Source: Hyaloperonospora brassicae
Lineage: Eukaryota > Oomycota > Peronosporomycetes > Peronosporales > Peronosporaceae
Assembly: GCA_947650285.1 (NCBI GenBank)
Contig: CANTFL010001372.1
Coordinates: forward strand, 186,001-250,000
Length of the DNA stretch: 64,000 nucleotides
Reading direction: 5' to 3'
The translations under genes and the position numbers were made by a program. The notes under the pieces were generated by a model. It saw nothing but the letters and a program-made list of their open reading frames with translations, was not told the DNA's origin and made no database searches. This document shows, piece by piece, positions 19,151 to 30,552 of the stretch; within the stretch, counting starts at the first letter, position 1; every line of letters begins with the position of its first letter.

Positions 19151-21199
19151 TTAATATCAGTAACATAAGCACCGACTGACTGTGTTTACGGTGCATTCGA
19201 TGATACGAAGACGCGCTTACGTACTTATTTATCGCGTCTGTGCCCTGCAACAGGTGGCTATAAGCGCAGCACGCCCGCGGCAAAAACCCTTTCCGCGGCT
19301 TCCCGAACAGGGCGATGGTTGACCACGGCCGTAAATGAGAAGCCGGAAATAATTAAGAACGTGTGGTTTATGTGTACGAAATAAATTAAAGTATACTAGG
19401 ACGTGGGAATTTTTGTCAAAAAATCTTTTTTGAAGTTATCTGTTTTTTATTCGCGATTAAATTGGGTATTTTTCATTTTCATATTTAAAATTTCCATAGT
19501 GAAAAAGAGTGTATTCATGCTGTTAATTGCACGACCGCTGATTCAAAAAAGGCGTTTTATCATAAGGAACATTGCCTATCATGATGACAGTTTAAGCTTT
19601 CCTAGATTATTGCCCGAGTAGGTAAGAGTTTCGTAGACTTACTCACAGAATTATCAAGAGAAAGCAAGTGGTTTACGTTAAAACGTACTCTCAGAAAAAT
19701 AGAGTTGTGGTGCATAGGGTTAAACATCGCAATAAATCTAACGGAGTGTTCTTTTGATAAATGAATAGGTAAATGAGCCACGGACGTCATGACTGACCCA
19801 TTTAAAGCGTGGCACACGAGTAGGCATGTGCTTCGTAATCTCATGGCCACTGCACGTGCTGTAAAGAAGGTGTCCACTATTAAATACCTGATTAGATGAT
19901 ACATATACCAGCTGAAATAGCCAATCTTCAAAATTCGAACCCGTAAGGTCGTTTTGCAAACTACAGTACGGTATATTCTAGTAAAATCAATCGAAGATCT
20001 GACTTTATCGCGTGCCTCAGGCATTAATTGGTAGTTCGTTTGATTCATTTGGCGGTCTATACCAATGGAAAGGTGGAGCGGTGCCGCGTATTATATATGA
20101 AGGTAACATATCGATAAATTTTCGTGTGATACACTATATCGTGAGATATTATTTAATAATAAAAAGTTAACATTGATCACTAACCTTTAGCAACTTATCT
20201 ATTTTTACTGCATCTTAACTATCGGCTACCCATCTAGTGCACGCTTACTTCGTTTTCACTGAACGCTTTTATAATTGTTGTGATTTTCAAAAATTAACAA
20301 TGCGCGTCTTTTACTGAATATTATTTTATTCAGCAAAGTTCACATCAACTTATATCAATTTCAATACTATGTAACTGTGGCCCAGTGCATCATTTTACTG
20401 ATACAACAGTCGCGCTCGTGACAATGATTGTATGAGTAGCGCACGTTAGAATTCTTCCAGAAGGTGGGCAATTATCGACAAGACAATTAGAATAAAAAAT
20501 TATATATCGTTAATTGATTGTCGATGTGGGATGTGGAATAACCTTGAAAAAGAGTGGCTGTTGGACTCTACGTCACCCCCATTAGTTTATTAAGCAAACA
20601 AGAGCCGTAACTAAGCCGTTCGATAATCTTTTAGCTCAACCTTGAATGTCTATCGCGGTTACTTCCCGTATAAGGGACAACTAATTTTCATTTTCGAGAT
20701 AAAAGCTCATCTCGATATAGCTTTTTGATTGGAATTGGAGCTTATGAGCACTATCGGAACCTGATAGGGCAAACCGGGACAAAAACAAAAGCGGAGTCCT
20801 TTATAAAAAGCAAACGGATAGATCCGAAGATATATTTTAAGTCAAGAATCATTTGCACTATCGAGAGCGCGACGGAGATGGACGCAAGATCTCTCATCCG
20901 ATACAAAAAAATTATTGTTGTGATTTCACATTTTGCGACTAACGTGGCTTTTTGTTATCAGATGCAGCAAACAGGTGCAACAGCAACGCTTTGCTAGTCT
21001 CTCCACAATGCTCCCATTTATACTAGAAATATCGAGGTGTTTAGCTTGTCAAAAAGATTAGCGTGCCGTCGTCATTAAAATATTTTTTTGAATCGAAAGC
21101 CGTTTTATTAATCTATACCTACAAGGGCAAGAAGCCTGTATTTAACAACCTATAACATATGCTTAACCGCAAAACTTTATTGTTGCAAAGTACAATTGT
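19151..21199. other. AT-rich DNA without recognised genes
   Basis: Only short open frames (up to 148 codons on the minus strand at 19602-20048, with no domain and a composition typical of AT-rich non-coding DNA). No RNA gene or repeat boundary was seen. Confidence 0.45.
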
Positions 21200-21570
21200 T
21201 GTGTGTTAACCCTTTCACACTACTAATTGTTTGTCAGACTTGAAAAAAAGCTAATTACGTTAGATATCTCTCATAGAATATCTCAACATAATATAATATT
21301 ATTGCGGCGAGCCCAAGACCTTACTTATCGGTTGATGTATGAATTGGTACCAGCCCACCAATCGCTGCTTGACGCGCACAATGGTTGGTGAGTACAATTC
21401 ACAATTTATGTTCGTATAACAACATGTTTAAGTTTGGGCTAATCAGCATCGCAATGATTTCGAGATTTATCTTTTATTTTAATACAATTTTACGTTCTCC
21501 ATTACTAAGAAGCACCGTCTTTGTAGTTTCCTTTCTAATGTAAGTCGAATTGAGTTACCAGTACACGAAT
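21200..21570 (+). repeat. Decayed solo LTR of the element 1 family
   Basis: The core at 21322-21390 aligns with the middle of the element 1 LTRs: 'atcggttgat', 'cagcccaccaatcgctgc', 'gacgcgcacaatg' and 'ttggtgag' occur in the same order and spacing. Similarity fades on both sides, so the ends are estimates. No internal sequence accompanies it. Confidence 0.6.
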
Positions 21571-24506
21571 AAAATCTATTTTTGGCGCAAGTATGCTCCA
21601 TCCTGTTCATCGGTTCGCATTTCATAGTGATCCATTTCACTGATTGCACATGTCCCATAAAAAAGGAGTAATCACGTTAAATGTTCCAATACTTTCGGAT
21701 GATATTGAACAACATGTAGAATTGCATCAGTGCGGCGGAAACGCAAGACTGTACTAGTAAATAGGCTTGTATACCTATCAATTAGGACTAATTATTAACG
21801 ACCTCTCTACAAGCGCGCGTGTGGCTTATTTTTTTAAACGATACATTGATGTATTTTGTGGGTCTCGCCATACTACCAAAACTATACATGCCTGTCCATG
21901 TATTGAAATCTATACTTTGATGCTTAGTCAATGCGAATTACAAACTAAATGTCCGAGGTAATACGCTTATTGCCGATTTCTTATAATTGTACAAGACACA
22001 TATAACGTACAGCGTCGTCAACGACGTGTGTCTTTGCATCGAACGCTGTGATGATGTAGATGCATAATCACATGCGGATATATTACTCGGCATCTGACCT
22101 ACTTTACTGGTATCAAGTGACGGGTGTGTAACGCGAGGATTGTCATACAACTCTGTAGTATATGATCCTTTTTATGACAATGTACAGACACTTTATGAAC
22201 ACCGAGGGAATGACCGGTCGATCTCTAAATTAACGAACATCTATGTTCGTCCCTCCTATACTAAAATGCTTTGCTAAAGGTAGCGAATTGTGCCGTCTAC
22301 TTCGTTAAAAAAAAAGAAGAAACGGACTATAAACACTGTTCGTAAATTACTCGAGGATCAATTACATCGTGTATAATCAAGCTGAATAATAATTGCTCCG
22401 ACACGTTCAATATGAGGCTAAATTGACGTTACCGCGGGTATTATTTTAGCGATGCTGACTAACGTTAATTATTCATAAATCTAAACAAAGTTTAGATGAG
22501 TCATAGTTACAATCATACACTAATGGCAAGTACCTTTAAAGTGTGCATGGCAAGCCGCAAATTTTATCTCCTTTCTACAGCAGATATACCTTCTTGTTTA
22601 GATTGTGTATCGATTATATTTTACTAATAAGGAACTGTTGCCTCTTTTATTGTTACATTTGCGCAGATGGTTGATTGCATAATGACTGCAAAAATTTAAA
22701 TTTTTGCGTTCGACTTCGTCACGTCATTAAAAAGTATTTAAAATTCACTTGACGTTAAGATCGCAGAGCTTAGTGAACCAATCTTGAGTTAGAAAGCCGA
22801 CTATAAATTGGGTAGGCTAGAAAGCGAATTATCCGAATATTACCATGAACCTTATGTTTCTAGCCAAATTGTACTGTGCGATGGATGACCACCATAAACG
22901 CCAATTGATACAAAAGGTTGGAATCAGGTGGCATTCATGATCTTTAGTATTCCGTACTCAGAACGATATATAAATCTGAATTTTCTCTTCAAATATGTAC
23001 GTATAAACACCATGGCTGGATAGGGATTGTCATGAACGTAAAAATGCTTTGAACGGATGAAGCTGACGCGATACTTTATCAAAATGCGTTTGACGTATTC
23101 TCGGGCTCACTATTTCCACGAAGCCAGTAACAATTGATAGTGTCACATACCACATGAATGGACCTGTCTCAATATAAATCTACATGTAATAATCCAATTA
23201 TATTTGCTCACTGACACTGAAGAAACGCTGACAGTTAACTTACAAATAACACTATGTCTTTCAATCATAGAAAAAATTGATGCTAGCGCAAGTTTAAGTA
23301 ATGTTTACACCCTGAAAAAATTCATAGCAAAAAATGAAGCTTAGTCAGTCCCATGACATATTCTAGACCATAGCAGTCGTAAACCCATTTATTTTTATAA
23401 ATTTAAAAATGAGCTCTTCAATTATCGATCTACTACAATTTGCGATTTTGAATGATGCAAACAAAATTCTCGATATCGGCGTTCTTGTCTTTCCACGCAC
23501 ATTCGTAAGGCGCTTACGGACGTACCGTTACCTTAATATCGTGTCCTTACCTAAATTCGCTAATCGAATAGAATGCATACTTTTTCGTTGTAATTATGCG
23601 TCAAATATCGCACTGATCGCAAATATTTCCTACATTGGTTTAATGTTGCGGGGGATGGTCATTTAGCCCTTGTTGTATAACTATCCACTTACAGCCTCTT
23701 TGACGTACCATAAATGATTACACTTCTAGTCGATGCTAAGATCTGAGCCGGTAGCGTTGCAGAATCAACATCTGAATGCGTCCGCTAATATTTATCCTCG
23801 ATTCGGTCTACGCACACAGTAGTTAGAGAGCTGGAAGGGAACGTTGGTATCCTCACATAACCCCCTACTGAACTATCAGTAAAGAAATTGTCGATCGCTT
23901 GTACTTGGTAGCGAGGCGGTTGTCACTGCTTCTTGTTACAGTACTTCAATCACGGATTGAGCTCGATATTTTGTCTACTGTCTTTTTTCTTAGGTAATTT
24001 GCAGGATGCTATTTCAGGGAATGCATTATCGAATTTGATCATACTCATGTGAAAAGAATTTGCATAAAGTTACCCAGGATTGAGACGTGTATTGATTTAT
24101 CCAAATCTCTATTCGAGGACTTTTTTGCCCATCGATTAGCTGCGAGGAACCCTTCCGTTCTCACCATAGATCACCGCCGAAATTTTATCAATAGCACAGT
24201 CTCTACTTCAAGTACGCAAATCTGCTTGACTTTGCCACTACTGAGACCACAAAACAATCGTTTAGGTTCGATGGTCAAGAACTAAGTCATCTCCAAACAT
24301 GAATTATGAATCGCTATCAGATTCATCGTGTTAGCTCTAATCCGTCATTCATCAATCCACTCATTATTTCGTTTACTCCTTGTAGGCTTGTCTCCGCAAC
24401 TGCTAAGTGCTTATTTCCTAAGATTGATAGAACCAGGTTCCTCAATCAATTCTGGCTTAGCATTTACTTCCTTAAGTACGTAGTGTCTTATTTCATTACG
24501 AAAGTA
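21571..24506. other. AT-rich DNA without recognised genes
   Basis: About 2.9 kb with scattered frames of 60-85 codons and no domain, repeat boundary or RNA gene that could be supported. A short resemblance to the element 1 reverse transcriptase near 24110-24145 was judged to be chance. Confidence 0.45.
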
Positions 24507-26100
24507 TTATGCTTGGACTAATACATACATTTCCTTAACATTCAACCCTCTAGGCAACCTAGGATTACCGTGTTGCCGATTCTGGGCAAACGATAACTTT
24601 TCCGGATGCTGTTGATGCTGCTCGCTATCCACGCATCCATGTCCCAGTCCACTTGACTTATTCATGTGGTGGACCTTTCGAGTGCCTTTACATTTGCACC
24701 ACCACCGAGAACTGGATTTACGGTGTCGTGATTGGATACACTTACTCCTTGTGAAGTCGTGCAAACGACCGAATCACAGCTGAGCCCATCGTACTTACTG
24801 ATAATTTACTACGACGCTTGTGAGCGCTCCAAGACGCTCGAAAGATGGCGATCTCATTAACAATCGGAAGGCATCTTCACGGATTGATGCATTTCGCTCA
24901 ACTTTGGATCGTACCTACAAAGCAAGGTAATCACTGGATTAAACTACATTTTTATTCAAAAACAGCACGACAAATTTACCATCGTATGTTTCTTCTTCCA
25001 ATGTTTAGTCAATTCGTGTTATGTCTAAAATGTTACGCATGGGCCTGGTGTAAGGCGCACCGGCATACTTGTTAAAGGGATACCGCGGTCAACGTACTTG
25101 AGCCTACCATCCTCTAGCGACTAGCCTGGAGTAGTTTAATAGAAGCCACACAGTCAGCTGGGACACATAATGCTTTTTTTGTCACTTCCATTTTTAAGAT
25201 GATGATGTATCACTCATCACCGGGTAAACAGAGACACGATTATTATGTCTATCGAGCAAATTTTTGTCGAGGGGTTTCAAATTGTTTTGAGGTTGCTAGA
25301 ATGGTAAAGAATCCTTCGATACTAAAGTCGACCCTTTATATACGGTTTACCTCGCTGGTGCAATTTCGGAACATCATTGAACCCACGTCCGCTGCCATTT
25401 TTGGCAGGCGCTTGGTCAATTGTCTTAGCATTGCGAGGTACTGCGATTGAAGCACTACATTTGCAGACATAGTGTCATTACTTCTGACATCGATTGCACC
25501 TCTGCAACATCTTCCCGTTCATAGAGCAAGGTTTCTCGTTATCGACGTATAAGGGCTCCATAAGCTCTGTACCTATGACCTCTTGTCGTCTAGATGAACG
25601 ACAAAAGCTCATTATAGTATATACCTGTCTTACACTAAAACTTTCCTGCTTCGCAGCAAAGGTAGCCTTTAAGGCTTGTACAGATCGAGATGGAACAGGC
25701 AATTCCTTTCGGTCCCGTAGATAGGACCATTTATGAACAACGTAATTAGCGTGTGTCATGAGCCAATTTGATCGTTTGCAACTTGCAAGATAGCGAATAT
25801 GCTGTTAGCTTGTACATCGTGTTACGCTACTTGAGTTTTAAAAGCTCTGTTTGAGCCCTGGACTCTGCTCGGGGGGGCCCAAACGTGTATTTAAGCCTGG
25901 TCATAAAGGCATTTAACGACTCAAACACGTGTTGTTTCTGCAACTTAAAATTTATGGCCGAAGTTTTGACACGCCCGCCAAACTCGATTAAAAGAATGAG
26001 CCTTGCATTCGCTCATCATCGATGTGATGAGCACATGTGGCTTCAATTAACTCGACGAACTATCCTTTACCAGGCATTTTTCTACTATTTCGTACTGATA
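24507..26100 (-). pseudogene. Decayed gag-protease remnant of an element 1 relative
   Basis: Minus-strand pieces line up with element 1. Near 26070-25860 the capsid region (DDERM.., LAG.., GPPRAE) appears, broken by stops. Near 25760-25470 the capsid end and zinc knuckle (LQRCNRCQK) follow, then the basic tail near 25440-25350. Near 24700-24560 comes the protease-RT linker (KSSGLGHGC). Order and orientation agree with a single old element whose LTRs and most of whose pol are gone or unrecognisable. At one shared inverted repeat (24640-24665) the remnant still keeps most of the pairing seen in element 1. Confidence 0.75.
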
Positions 26101-27440
26101 GAGGTCTATATACTCTAAGTTCGGGTAGGCGCGCGTAAGTCGGCCGGTAGATTGGATTGAGTCTGTGTTGTCTTAACAGCTCTACGAGTCGAGAACCTTG
26201 CGGGTGAAGCGAGTTTATAGAACCTCTCTACAGGAAGTCACTTCGTATGAGTTTTATGACGGATCGAGAACCTCGATACTTTATACACATCAAATGTCTT
26301 ACAAGTAAGTGAAAGGAGCACGCGTTCAATAAGTGCGTGCTCAAAGTTAATTTCAATTCTTATTATTGTAGCTATATTTCAAGCCTGATTACGAGTGAGC
26401 CCTAAACGCAGGGGACCCTCACAAATAAAATTGTCAACCCATAAATAGTAATGGGTCTGTATCGCACTTATCAACAAAAAAGTAATACGATCCGTTGCAG
26501 CCGCCAAATCGACAGCACCGTCTATCGAATATTGATATGTGTGTACTTATTTAAATACTTCTATGTATGGACCTACTAGAGCGCACTTAGCAAAGTGTGC
26601 AGCGGTAGCAATCCATTCCATCAACCCCTAAACAAAAAATACAGTCTTTTGTCCAAAAAGGAACAACTAAAATGTAATAAAATCTCTAAAGAGCAAGTAC
26701 CGTGGTCGTCGCCCTGTCGCGACGACCACACGCAACCTTCACCACACAAATGTAACACCATTTATGACACGACACCGTGGAGATTGGTCGTAGAAACTAC
26801 ACTTTGCCCAGCATTCGATACTGATTCGTAAACTTTGGCCTCGTCATTAGGAGAAACGCCCTCCAGTCGACGCTATTTATGCGACATTGCTTCGGTTACG
26901 GGAGATTCAAAGTACTGAACTCTTTTGGGGATCTTACTAGGCGCAAGGTGAAGCGTCGGTCGATATGCAATCGGCGATCCTTGGATGAAAAAAGTGTAGC
27001 TTCGGTCGAGGTGCATATGCGACAAGCCAACAATGGCGACATATACCGTTCTTCAGTCCTTACATAATGCGTCTTGGACAGTCATGGCTCACCGTTTGAA
27101 CAATGAAGCATATTGCGCTGACGTGGTACCGCTAGGAAAAGAGCTGCGCCGACACTTTAGTCTCTCGGAGACCCGCGAGGCTGTTGGCAAACTGGCTAGA
27201 AACACAGATCGTCTATCCTGATGAGTGCACTGGTGGAAGTGATGTCAGAGTTATCACGGAACGGCATGACGCGGCCAATTTGCGCTTAATGGACGACAAT
27301 TGTTGCAGAGTATCCGTTGTCGAAAATTTAATAAATTCTGATCGTAGGTACAATTATTACCTTATCGGGTGTAATCGTTCGTCATTATGGGTTTGAGCAA
27401 GCAAGGATGTGCATGGTGACAATTGACTGATCCCAAGAAA
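26101..27440. other. No gene recognised; one isolated hairpin
   Basis: Short frames only. A perfect 10-bp inverted repeat (gtggtcgtcg/cgacgaccac) lies at 26703-26730. Frames at 26879-27396 overlap each other and show no domain. This is probably old flanking or transposon DNA to the left of the level-1 LTR. Confidence 0.35.
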
Positions 27441-27945
27441 TCATGCTCAGAGTCGATAATAAGCGGACCTACTCAGCCCTTTACGTCAGAGGAAGACTTG
27501 ATGCTCTAAGAGCAACTTTGGTATAAAGAACCCGACTCAGAGAGTCAACATGTTTAGAGAGCTAACAGTCCTTGCGTCAAGAGGACCAAACGATTCAGAA
27601 ATACCACAGCATAGAGAGCTCAAGAGCAGCTACCTTTACATGCGTTACTAACTCTTACTGATCGTAGACGCCTCGTGAGGCACGTGTCTCATGTTAATCG
27701 AAATGAGAACCGAACTTTATTTCTTCTTTAAGCCTAAAAGAACAATTTGAAACAATGTACTTAATCTACGAGATAACTTCCTAAATCAACTCTCCTATAA
27801 TAGTTCTTTATTCGGTGGCGGACACACGTCAGCCCACTTCAACTGATACGGTTTTCTAGAATCATTTGTCATGGGAGTCTAATTTTTGTGTACAAAACTT
27901 GTTATAGAACCCGTTTTACACCCCGTTGGTAGAGCCCCGTTAAAC
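27440..27945 (-). repeat. 3' LTR of level 1 (diverged)
   Basis: Homologous to 61721-62257 over blocks such as 'ttacgtcagagg', 'acccgactcagag', 'gagaccaaacgattca' and 'gcacgtgtct', but with many substitutions and indels. Its right edge, gccccgttaaa (27934-27944), corresponds to the gccccgtaaca end of the other LTR. A purine-rich tract (minus strand, just beyond 27945) fits a polypurine tract. The left edge is uncertain. Confidence 0.65.
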
Positions 27946-28033
27946 CCTCTCACACCTGACTGACGTTACCACGAAACGTCGATCGATCTCTTTCCTCGAA
28001 CTGGTGGGTGTGTTTACACTTTAATCTCACGGT

Positions 28034-29400
28034 TTGCATAAATACGAAACCTCATATCATAGCCTCCTAACTAGTCTCGGGCTCTTTTCTCCTACCTCGA
28101 CTTTGATGAGGATGTGGACTGTGGTAGCGATGCCAATGTCCACGGAGATGAAGGGAAAATGTTCGACCCCCCTGTCCCAAAGTTTCGACCGCTCACAGCA
28201 CCATCTCCGTTTGTTGAACGTGGTTTAACCACCGCTACATGGGCGCAAAATCAGGCAAAAGCTGCAGGTGAACACATCATTACCAACCCGCTCGACGAGC
28301 AATAGAACTTTCATTTTAAAGCGTAAGGAAGAAGCTGTTTGCGCGTTCAGACCGGAAGACTCATTTAAAATTGGAGCGTTTATGTGTTTTTAACACTTGA
28401 CGTGTAGTATCGTCACCGTCAAACAGAAGGTCGTATCCTGTCAACATACGCCATTATCCCAGAGGCTACTTCGACAGAGGACATCGCCTTCCGACAGGTT
28501 CTGTATGGGAGGTACTGACCACACACAAATATTACAAGACGTACTTTGAGAGCATAGATCATGTTAATTTGATTCGACCGATTAAGGGCGTGCCCATTTT
28601 GTTGTTTGCCGGTGAGCTGCCTGAAGAAGAGGAAAACTCATTTGTCCGCTGGGTGTACCGCAAGCGACACCTTAGCAGCATGACTGCTCTAAGAGCAAGT
28701 GCCGATGTTTATAATGTTGTTTTTAAACGGAAGCTTCATACAAATACGCCAAGCTCAAGGCCAGAGGCCAACTGCGTGATCTAATGCGCTAAACGTCGGC
28801 TACACCAATAGCCGCGAGTTCCGACCAACGTTGCAAAGCGTCCCGCTACATCCTACATTTATTGATGAGAATCGGCTTTGGTCACAGGAGGGTCCTTGCC
28901 GCAATGTTTGAAAACATCCAAGGCGTACGGGCAATCCTGCCGAAGGGGTGTCTCAAACTCCCACGAGTTCTTAGACTCCGGGTACCCTCGCGACTTCACT
29001 AGACACTGGAATTGACCTTGAAGACGGCGTCGTTTCAAGATTTCGCTCCAAAACGAACTGACGGTTCCCTTGCTCATCCTGCAGCGTTAAGGGTGGTCGG
29101 TATACCAAAGGAGAGGCATGAGAAGGTCGTTCTCGAGCTGAGTTGTCTTCGTGAGATATTGGTGAAGACCCAGAGTGCGCTCGACGAGATGCAAGCCCGT
29201 GTCGAATCGTTATGGCGGCCCGAGTCCGTGTCCATGCATTGGAGTTGGGCAAAGCCCTAATGGAGGCTCAGCTTCACTTCCTGATACGGATTCAGCAACC
29301 GACGGCAAGGCCAACCTACCCGGCGCAAGCGCCTCCAAGTTCACGTGGGACGGATCCCGATACGGCTAAAGAAAGCCAACGTAGAACACTGGGTGTGTGC
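28034..29400 (+). pseudogene. Antisense coding region of level 1 (decayed)
   Basis: Plus-strand frames lie antisense to the element between its chromodomain and 3' LTR, the same place as the antisense gene of element 1. Pieces are an acidic then Pro-containing segment (28100-28300), an acidic-to-aromatic/basic segment (28600-28740, with EEENSFVRWVYRKR) and a heptad-rich coiled-coil segment (29090-29215). The order (acidic, aromatic/basic, coiled coil) matches element 1. The middle segment resembles its AEEDFYLDVFLRHRW region in spacing. Frameshifts separate the pieces. Confidence 0.45.
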
Positions 29401-30324
29401 GCAGTTTGCGCGGAAAGCTGAGCGTATACGCAATTCCCTTCTTGGCGACGACCGTGAATTGTCCAATGAAGTGCCGACGCAACTTTGTCTTGAGCACAGC
29501 AGACTACTCTTTTGTAGGTAAGTTTTTTATCATCAAGTAGAACTTGGTATTCGACCTCATAACGTTCAACACAACCTCTGCCTTTAGCATTAGCTTGCTC
29601 CTTCTTCTTGACTCGGCTATTATCCAGTGCGTCACGCACATGTTGTAAGACATTCAATCGCGTTGCGAGAAACTCGTTTACCTGTTTTTGAACAGTAGAA
29701 GGGCTAATATTAGCAAGCCGGTCGGCAACTCCTCCCCGACCAAGCCCTGATTCACGTAGTGGTAGCATTAACGGAACGCGAGGGTGTGTAAGACCATTCA
29801 CATAGAACTGTGTATAGCTGGTGGAAGCATGCACGGCGTTATTCAACCCAAACTCAACGACAAGGAGCATCGAACTCCAACGCTTAGGTGTTTCAGCGCA
29901 AACACTGCGCCAGATGTCACCGATAATGCGATTCACTCGCTCGGTTTGACCATTAGTCTGCTGATGGTCCGCTGTAGAAATGTCTTAACATGTGCCAAGC
30001 ACCTTGAAGATGGATTTCCAAAAAATTTCCAGTGAAGCGAGGAGCTCTATCAGAGACAATTGCCAACGTCAAACGTTGTTGTCGACACACTCGATCAATA
30101 AACAGCGTAGCTGTACCCTCACCATCAATGGTATCCGGCACCGCCGCCAAGTGAGCTACCTTGCCTAAACGGTCAAGAAAGACCACTATAACCGTATTGC
30201 CATGTGGTTCTTTCGGCAAACCGAACTTAAAGTCTATGCTGATGGACTCCCAACATTCCGAGGGTATGGATAGACTAGCTAGTGGCACAGCCGCATGAGC
30301 TGAGGGTTTCACCCGTTGACACAT
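28859..30324 (-). pseudogene. Level-1 integrase and chromodomain
   Basis: The zinc-domain end (MCQRVKPS) and catalytic core (SISIDFKFGLP, and an SDRAPRF stretch where SDRDPRF is usual, so the residue after the Asp-Arg pair differs) lie at 30324-29953. The later core (EFGLNNAVHAS) and linker are at 29936-29316 in another frame. The chromodomain follows: RQFVLERNLE on one frame and the SRGYPESKNSWE stretch on another (29252-28859). At least two frameshifts and a stop break it. Its order and motifs match element 1. Confidence 0.85.
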
Positions 30325-30552
30325 TTCTCACGTACGCACATATGTGCTTACCCATTTGTATAGTTTGGGCCACCAATGGCATTGTCTAACTAGGTCATAG
30401 GTCTTCTTACGACATAGATTACCACTCAACGCAGTATCATGGGCCTCATAAAGGATCCGATCCTTAAACTAATCATCATGAGGGACAACGATGCGAGGGG
30501 TATCCTCAACATCCGTGCTACAGCACGACAGGCTGCCCTGATCGATATAATA

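Noticed and set aside
19602..20048. 148-codon minus-strand open frame
   Set aside because: AT-rich composition, no domain, no supporting context; likely chance.
24049..24285. Plus-strand frame with a short resemblance (FFAHRLAAR) to the element 1 RT
   Set aside because: Only nine residues match, nothing before or after aligns, and the strand is opposite to the neighbouring remnant.
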